This document shows, in pieces, positions 42,118 to 45,796 of a stretch of 45,796 nt of DNA. The position numbers were made by a program, and so were the translations under genes. The notes beneath the pieces are model-generated. The model worked only from the letters and a program-made list of their open reading frames with translations, was not told the DNA's origin and made no database searches. Location of the stretch: positions 1 to 45,796 of the forward strand of contig NZ_JAUSSR010000026.1 of NCBI RefSeq assembly GCF_030812475.1, written 5' to 3'. Each line of letters opens with the position of its first letter. The first letter of the stretch is position 1. Source of the DNA: Pseudomonas lini. GTDB taxonomy: Bacteria > Pseudomonadota > Gammaproteobacteria > Pseudomonadales > Pseudomonadaceae.

Positions 42118-43199
42118 TGCGCCACCTCTTGGGCGATTACTTGATAGGCGGGGTAATCCGAGTAGCCAGCCGAGCCCGGCGTGTAGAGGGTCTTGCGGTC
42201 GAAGCGGCTCAGTGGGAGGCCACGCTTCAAGCGATCCACCAGATCGGGGTTGGCAATAAAGTGACGAGCAAACGACACGGCAGCCCCCTCGCCCGACGCG
42301 AGAGCGGCACTGGCCGAAGGACCGTCGAAACCATCGTTGAGAATCAACGCATGAGGACTGTGTTGACGCGCCAGGGCGAAGGCATTGAGGTCTGCCAATG
42401 GCGAGCGCATGATGTGCAGGTAAGCCAGGTCCAACGGCGCTACGGCTTCACACAAGGCGGCCGCCGTGGCAGCCGGATCCTGGTCGTCGATGTCGTTGTA
42501 GGGATTGCCGGGGCACAGGCGAAAGCCGACGCGTCCGGCGCCGATCGCGCTGGCCATGGCCTCGATCACTTCCTTGGCAAAACGCACCCGCCCCGCCACA
42601 TCACCGCCGTAGGCATCGTTGCGCTGATTGCTGCCAGAGGCCATGAATTGCATCGGCAGATAACCGCTGGTGCAGTGCAGCTCGACACCGTCGAAGCCTG
42701 CCAGGCGCGCATTCAATGCGGCCTGGCGATAGTTTTCGATGGCCTCGTCAATACCCTGAAGGCTCAGCGCCTGTGGCTCGTCGGTATCGACCAGGCCCGC
42801 GGCGTCACTGAACACCTGGGTCCGCGCACGCAACGCCGAAGGTGCCACCGTCGCAGCGCCTGCCGGTTTGTTGTGCTGGCTGGCCGCGCGGCCGACGTGC
42901 ATCAGTTGCAGGACGATGCACCCGCCCTCGGCATGCACGGCCTCGGTGACCCGTTGCCATCCGGCGATCTGTTCGCTGCTGTAAATGGCCGGGGTCCGGC
43001 AATAGCCCAGGCCACTCGCGGACGGCGCGGTGCCCTCGGCCACGATCAACCCGGCACTGGCACGCTGACGATAGTACTCGACCATCTCGCTACCGGGTAC
43101 TGCATCGGCAAGGGCACGGCTGCGGGTCATGGGCGCCATGACAATGCGATTGGCCAGTTGCAGCTCGCCCAGGGTGACCGGCTCGAACAAGACGCTCAT
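42114..43199 (-). CDS. Old Yellow Enzyme-family ene-reductase (NemA-like)
   Basis: A 361-aa classical OYE: LANRIVMAPMTRSRA (15-29), LQLMHVGRAA, GVELHCTSGYLPMQFM, RNDAYGG and a final FADPD-like IANPDLVDRLKRGLPL. In the usual H-x-x-N/H substrate pair it shows HCTSG (His then Ser/Gly), a deviation from HGAHG/HGANG. There is no Cys cluster. It likely reduces an activated C=C of an enone such as a Δ4- or Δ1-3-ketosteroid, or detoxifies electrophiles. GAGGAATT precedes the ATG. It is the first gene of the operon running to 35195, with operator-like site C 114 nt upstream. Confidence 0.85.
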   Translation of the reverse strand: MSVLFEPVTLGELQLANRIVMAPMTRSRALADAVPGSEMVEYYRQRASAGLIVAEGTAPSASGLGYCRTPAIYSSEQIAGWQRVTEAVHAEGGCIVLQLMHVGRAASQHNKPAGAATVAPSALRARTQVFSDAAGLVDTDEPQALSLQGIDEAIENYRQAALNARLAGFDGVELHCTSGYLPMQFMASGSNQRNDAYGGDVAGRVRFAKEVIEAMASAIGAGRVGFRLCPGNPYNDIDDQDPAATAAALCEAVAPLDLAYLHIMRSPLADLNAFALARQHSPHALILNDGFDGPSASAALASGEGAAVSFARHFIANPDLVDRLKRGLPLSRFDRKTLYTPGSAGYSDYPAYQVIAQEVAQ

Positions 43200-43313
43200 T
43201 TCAATTCCTCAGCTTTTTTGTTTTCAGGCTGTCGAATCGCTTGCCGCAGCTTGGGCAAGCACTGACACGCCAGCGAATATGGGCTGAATGATTGACGTTG
43301 AACGCGAGCGAAA

Positions 43314-43331
43314 CATCGTCCGACAAGACTA
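43314..43331 (-). promoter_or_regulatory. Operator-like site C (OYE-ligase-MBL-DUF1302-aldolase operon)
   Basis: Read towards the OYE gene it is TAGTCTTGTCGGACGATG, perfect in both halves, 114 nt before the ATG at 43199. Divergent partner site H is 120 nt away with one REP unit between. Confidence 0.65.
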
Positions 43332-43378
43332 GGTTCACTATCGACAAGGCGATCCCGATACCGCATCGTTTGTACGCA

Positions 43379-43404
43379 CGTAGGAGCCAGGCTTGCCGGC
43401 GAAC
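43379..43404. repeat. Single REP element
   Basis: CGTAGGAGCCAGGCTTGCCGGCGAAC is one core of the array type, placed between sites C and H in the divergent region 43200-43529. Part of the array spacer (GACGCGGTGCATCTG) follows. The remaining sequence of this 330-bp gap shows only the two operator-like sites. Confidence 0.75.
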
Positions 43405-43451
43405 AGGACGACGCGGTGCATCTGAAACACCGCTTGCGGGAACGGCAAAGA

Positions 43452-43469
43452 TGGTCTGAACGGACGATG
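43452..43469 (+). promoter_or_regulatory. Operator-like site H (MFS gene)
   Basis: TGGTCTGAACGGACGATG, identical to site G upstream of hsaD, 60 nt before the GTG start of the MFS gene. An ATG at 43467 overlaps it, which argues against that ATG as the start. Confidence 0.6.
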
Positions 43470-43529
43470 AAAAAAAACCGCGACAAGCCGAACATCGCGG
43501 CAACCAGAACAAAACCGGGAGCACCCGCA

Positions 43530-44855
43530 GTGAACCAATCCCCCGTGACATGGCGAACGCACTACGCGTTGTTCGTGCTCGCCAGCATCTATGTGTTCAA
43601 CTACATCGACCGCCAGTTGATGGCAATCCTGATCGAGCCGGTGAAGCTCGAATTCGGCATTTCCGATACCGGCATCGGCCTGCTGTCGGGGGTGACCTTC
43701 GCCGTGTTCTACACTGTGTTCGGCTTCCCGCTGGGGCGCCTGTCGGACCGCATCGGACGCAAGCCGGTGATCGCCTTCAGCTGCATTGCCTGGAGCCTGA
43801 TGACCATGCTCTGCGGCATGGCCGGCAGCTTTTTGACCCTGGTTCTGGCACGGGTCGGCGTGGCCGTTGGCGAGGCTGGCGGTACGGCGCCGTCGGTGGC
43901 CATGGTCTCGGATTTATACCCGGCGAACCGCCGTTCCACTGCCCTGTCAGTGCTGATGCTCGGTTCCAGCCTGGGAGCGATCGTTGGCCTGGGCCTGGGC
44001 GGCTGGATCGCCCAGCACCACGGTTGGCGCTACGCGTTCTTGCTTATCGGCGCGCCCGGCATCTTCCTTGGCCTGCTTCTGCTGCTGACCGTGCGGGCGC
44101 CCAAGCGCGCAGTGCCGCTGAGCAACGTCGCGGCGCAACAGGATGGCTGGCTCAAGACCCTCGTCGAGCTGTTTCGCATGCCCTCGTTCCTGTGGCTGGT
44201 ACTCACCGGCGGCGCGGCGGCGATTGCCGGCTACGCCATCGGCACCTGGAGCCCGAGCTTCCTGATCCGTTCCCACGGCCTCAACCTGCAAGAAGCCGGA
44301 TTCCTGGTGGGCGTGGTGGGCGGTACCGGTGCGACCGTCGGCACCCTGATGTGCGGCATGCTCACCGACCGCATGGCGCGGCGCGATGTCGGCTGGCAAA
44401 TCGGCGTGCCCCTCCTGGGCACGTTGATCAGCATCCCGTTCGCCCTGGCGTACTTCCTCTGGCCCCAGGGCCTGGCGTTCCATATCGGCAGCATCGCGGT
44501 GCCACAGGCGTTCCTGTTCTACAGCGCCTTCGCCTTCTTCGGTGTGTGGTGGGCAACACCGTGCCTGAGCGCCATTACCCACCTGTTCCCGGCCACGCGA
44601 CTGGCCCAGGCCACGGCGATTTTCGTCATGTCCATGACCCTGCTGGGCGTCGGTGTCGGGCCGCTGTTCGTAGGCATGCTCAGCGACTTCTTCGTGCCGA
44701 CCCTGGGCAGTGAATCCCTGCGCTATGCCCTGGCTTCGTCGGTGTCAATGCTGGTGCTGGCCAGCGTGTTCCTGACCCTGGCGCTGCCGCGTTACCGCCA
44801 CCACATGAAGAGCCCCGCCCCGCTGCTCGCACCGAACCAGGCCGCGACTGCCTGA
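43530..44855 (+). CDS. MFS permease, 12 TM
   Basis: A 441-aa major facilitator protein. TM1 (HYALFVLASIYVFNYIDRQLMAIL) carries the N-Y-x-D-R motif of spinster/phthalate-type members, motif A is GRLSDRIGRKP, and about 12 hydrophobic segments follow. The GTG at 43530 is chosen over ATG 43467 because GGGAG lies 7 nt upstream and the ATG overlaps operator-like site H. Likely inner-membrane uptake of the steroid acid or export of an intermediate. The gene ends before a strong terminator. Confidence 0.86.
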   Translation: MNQSPVTWRTHYALFVLASIYVFNYIDRQLMAILIEPVKLEFGISDTGIGLLSGVTFAVFYTVFGFPLGRLSDRIGRKPVIAFSCIAWSLMTMLCGMAGSFLTLVLARVGVAVGEAGGTAPSVAMVSDLYPANRRSTALSVLMLGSSLGAIVGLGLGGWIAQHHGWRYAFLLIGAPGIFLGLLLLLTVRAPKRAVPLSNVAAQQDGWLKTLVELFRMPSFLWLVLTGGAAAIAGYAIGTWSPSFLIRSHGLNLQEAGFLVGVVGGTGATVGTLMCGMLTDRMARRDVGWQIGVPLLGTLISIPFALAYFLWPQGLAFHIGSIAVPQAFLFYSAFAFFGVWWATPCLSAITHLFPATRLAQATAIFVMSMTLLGVGVGPLFVGMLSDFFVPTLGSESLRYALASSVSMLVLASVFLTLALPRYRHHMKSPAPLLAPNQAATA

Positions 44856-44877
44856 CCCTCTCCCCCACACCACTGCG

Positions 44878-44913
44878 CCGCTGGAACCTTGTCAGGTTCC
44901 AGCGGTTTTTTTT
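44878..44913 (+). terminator. Strong rho-independent terminator after MFS gene
   Basis: CCGCTGGAACC and GGTTCCAGCGG form a perfect 11-bp stem with a 6-nt loop followed by eight T. It ends 10 nt before the ATG of the next gene. Confidence 0.9.
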
Positions 44914-44923
44914 GAGGATCACC

Positions 44924-45358
44924 ATGACTACCAGCGCCGTACAGATCAGCAACCTGCTCTACCGTTACGCCGAATGCCTGGACAGCGGCCAACTGGTCGA
45001 GGCCGCCGAGCTGTTTCGTCATGCCCGCATCAAGGTGCAAAGCCAGGGCGACTTCCTTGATCACACAGCCCTGCTGGGCATCTGGCAACAGCGAATCAAG
45101 CTCTACCCCTGCGGCACGCCCCGCACCAGACACGTCATCAGCAACCCCATCATCGACATCGACGTAGCCGCGGGAATCGCGACGGTTCGCTCCTGCTACA
45201 CCGTGCTTCAGGCCACCGACACCCTGCCCCTGCAACCCATCGCCGCCGGGCGCTACTTTGATGAATTCGAGTGTGTCGGCGGGATTTGGCGGTTCAGCTT
45301 TCGTGATTATTCGCACTTGGAGATGATCGGGGACGTGACGGGGCATTTGTTGATGTAG
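44924..45358 (+). CDS. Small NTF2-fold (SnoaL-like) protein
   Basis: A 144-aa NTF2-like protein: ISNLLYRYAECLDSGQLVEAAELF (8-31) is the standard first helix pair, followed by TRHVISNPIIDID and a final IWRFSFRDYSHLEMIGD. Tyr15, Asp20 and His70 are candidate active-site residues for a dehydratase-like enzyme. The Asp38-type base of ketosteroid isomerase is not visible (ARIKVQ at that place). GAGGA precedes the ATG. The gene starts 10 nt after a strong terminator, so it needs read-through or a promoter inside the MFS gene. Function unknown; a hydroxysteroid dehydratase or isomerase is a guess from context. Confidence 0.78.
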   Translation: MTTSAVQISNLLYRYAECLDSGQLVEAAELFRHARIKVQSQGDFLDHTALLGIWQQRIKLYPCGTPRTRHVISNPIIDIDVAAGIATVRSCYTVLQATDTLPLQPIAAGRYFDEFECVGGIWRFSFRDYSHLEMIGDVTGHLLM

Positions 45359-45364
45359 GAGGGA

Positions 45365-45796
45365 GTGGGCGGCGTTCAGGCTTGCCCGCGAAGAACGATA
45401 ACGCGGTGCAACAGATACACCGCCGCGCCCGGTTCGCCTGTAGGAGCGAGGCTTGCCCGCGAAGAACGATAACGCGGTGCGACAGATACACCGCAGCGCC
45501 CGGTTCGCCTGTAGGAGCGAGGCTTGCCCGCGAAGAACGATAACGCGGTGCGACAGGTACACCGCAGTGCCCGGTTCGCCGGCAAGCCTGGCTCCTACAG
45601 GCGAAGAACGATAACGCGGTGCAACAGGTAAACCGCAGCGCCCGGTTCGCCGGCAAGCCTGGCTCCTACAGCGAAGAACGATAACGCCGTGCGGCAGATA
45701 CACCGCAGCGCCCGGTTCGCCGGCAAGCCTGGCTCCTACAGCGAAGAACGATAACGCCGTGCGGCAGATACACCGCAGCGCCCGGTTCGCCGGCAA
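45365..45796. repeat. REP array (right edge)
   Basis: Six units at about 71 bp spacing, three with cores as TGTAGGAGCGAGGCTTGCCCGCG and three inverted (CCGGCAAGCCTGGCTCCTACAG), with spacers GAACGATAACGCGGTGCGACAG. The last two units are almost identical to each other. The array runs off the window. No gene lies in this interval. Confidence 0.88.

Noticed and set aside
44924..45358. Δ5-3-ketosteroid isomerase
   Set aside because: Fold and size fit, but the catalytic Asp of the ATVEDP-type motif is not there; kept as a general NTF2-fold protein.
44792..45796. Long minus-strand ORF through the right-hand REP array and the NTF2-fold gene
   Set aside because: Its product is repeats of the translated REP unit (for example CRSQACRRTG) and antisense of a real gene.

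Overview
The window looks like a GC-rich Pseudomonas chromosome segment. Almost every gap between operons carries Pseudomonas-type REP sequences (cores resembling TGTAGGAGCGAGGCTTGCC), and gene order, ribosome-binding sites and protein families fit a fluorescens/putida-like host. Genus is inference from these signs. The content is a large steroid / bile-acid catabolic locus of 30 recognisable genes, with no phage, plasmid, IS, tRNA or rRNA genes.

Layout. (1) 224-9927, minus strand: a ten-gene operon hsaC-ipdA-ipdB-enoyl hydratase-ipdC-echA20-two acyl-CoA dehydrogenases-fadA6-ipdF. It encodes ring-A meta-cleavage and the lower pathway for the C/D-ring remnant HIP (3aα-H-4α(3'-propanoate)-7aβ-methylhexahydro-1,5-indanedione). 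(2) 10128-12490, plus: a second acyl-CoA dehydrogenase pair. (3) 12861-15018, minus: SDR-SDR-NTF2-fold protein, a possible hydroxyl-processing module. (4) 15279-16115, plus: hsaD. (5) 16549-23523, minus: hsaA, kshB-like reductase, fadD3-like ligase, a DUF1302 outer-membrane protein and a flavin oxidoreductase. (6) 24041-27687, plus: 7α-HSD-like SDR followed by hsaE-hsaG-hsaF, which take the ring-A/B fragment to acyl-CoA and pyruvate. (7) 27943-29555, minus: an SDR and a 3α-HSD (hsdA-like). (8) 29989-34802, minus: a LuxR/TeiR-like regulator, an RND/MmpL-type exporter and a YCF48-like protein. (9) 35195-43199, minus: OYE, FATP-type acyl-CoA ligase, metallo-beta-lactamase hydrolase, second DUF1302 protein, degenerate SCP-x 'thiolase', and a DUF35-MaoC fusion. 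The last two are likely a side-chain retro-aldolase/hydratase pair. (10) 43530-45358, plus: MFS permease and an NTF2-fold protein.

How it fits together. Two envelope modules could handle uptake. The FATP-type ligase and the aldolase pair could shorten a steroid acid side chain. HSDs adjust the 3-, 7- and possibly 12-hydroxyls. KshB/HsaA/HsaC/HsaD open rings A and B, HsaEGF finish that fragment, and FadD3/Ipd/EchA20/FadA6 degrade the rest. KshA, the Δ1-dehydrogenase KstD, HsaB and a DUF1329 partner are not in the window.

The strongest new observation is a shared 18-bp element, TAGTC-N6-GACGATG with an imperfect dyad. It lies upstream of essentially every operon, often about 60 nt before the start codon and as back-to-back pairs between divergent genes. 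It is a candidate operator for the LuxR-type regulator encoded in the same locus. REP arrays with a 71-bp period sit at operon borders and in two cases lie between the paired operators.
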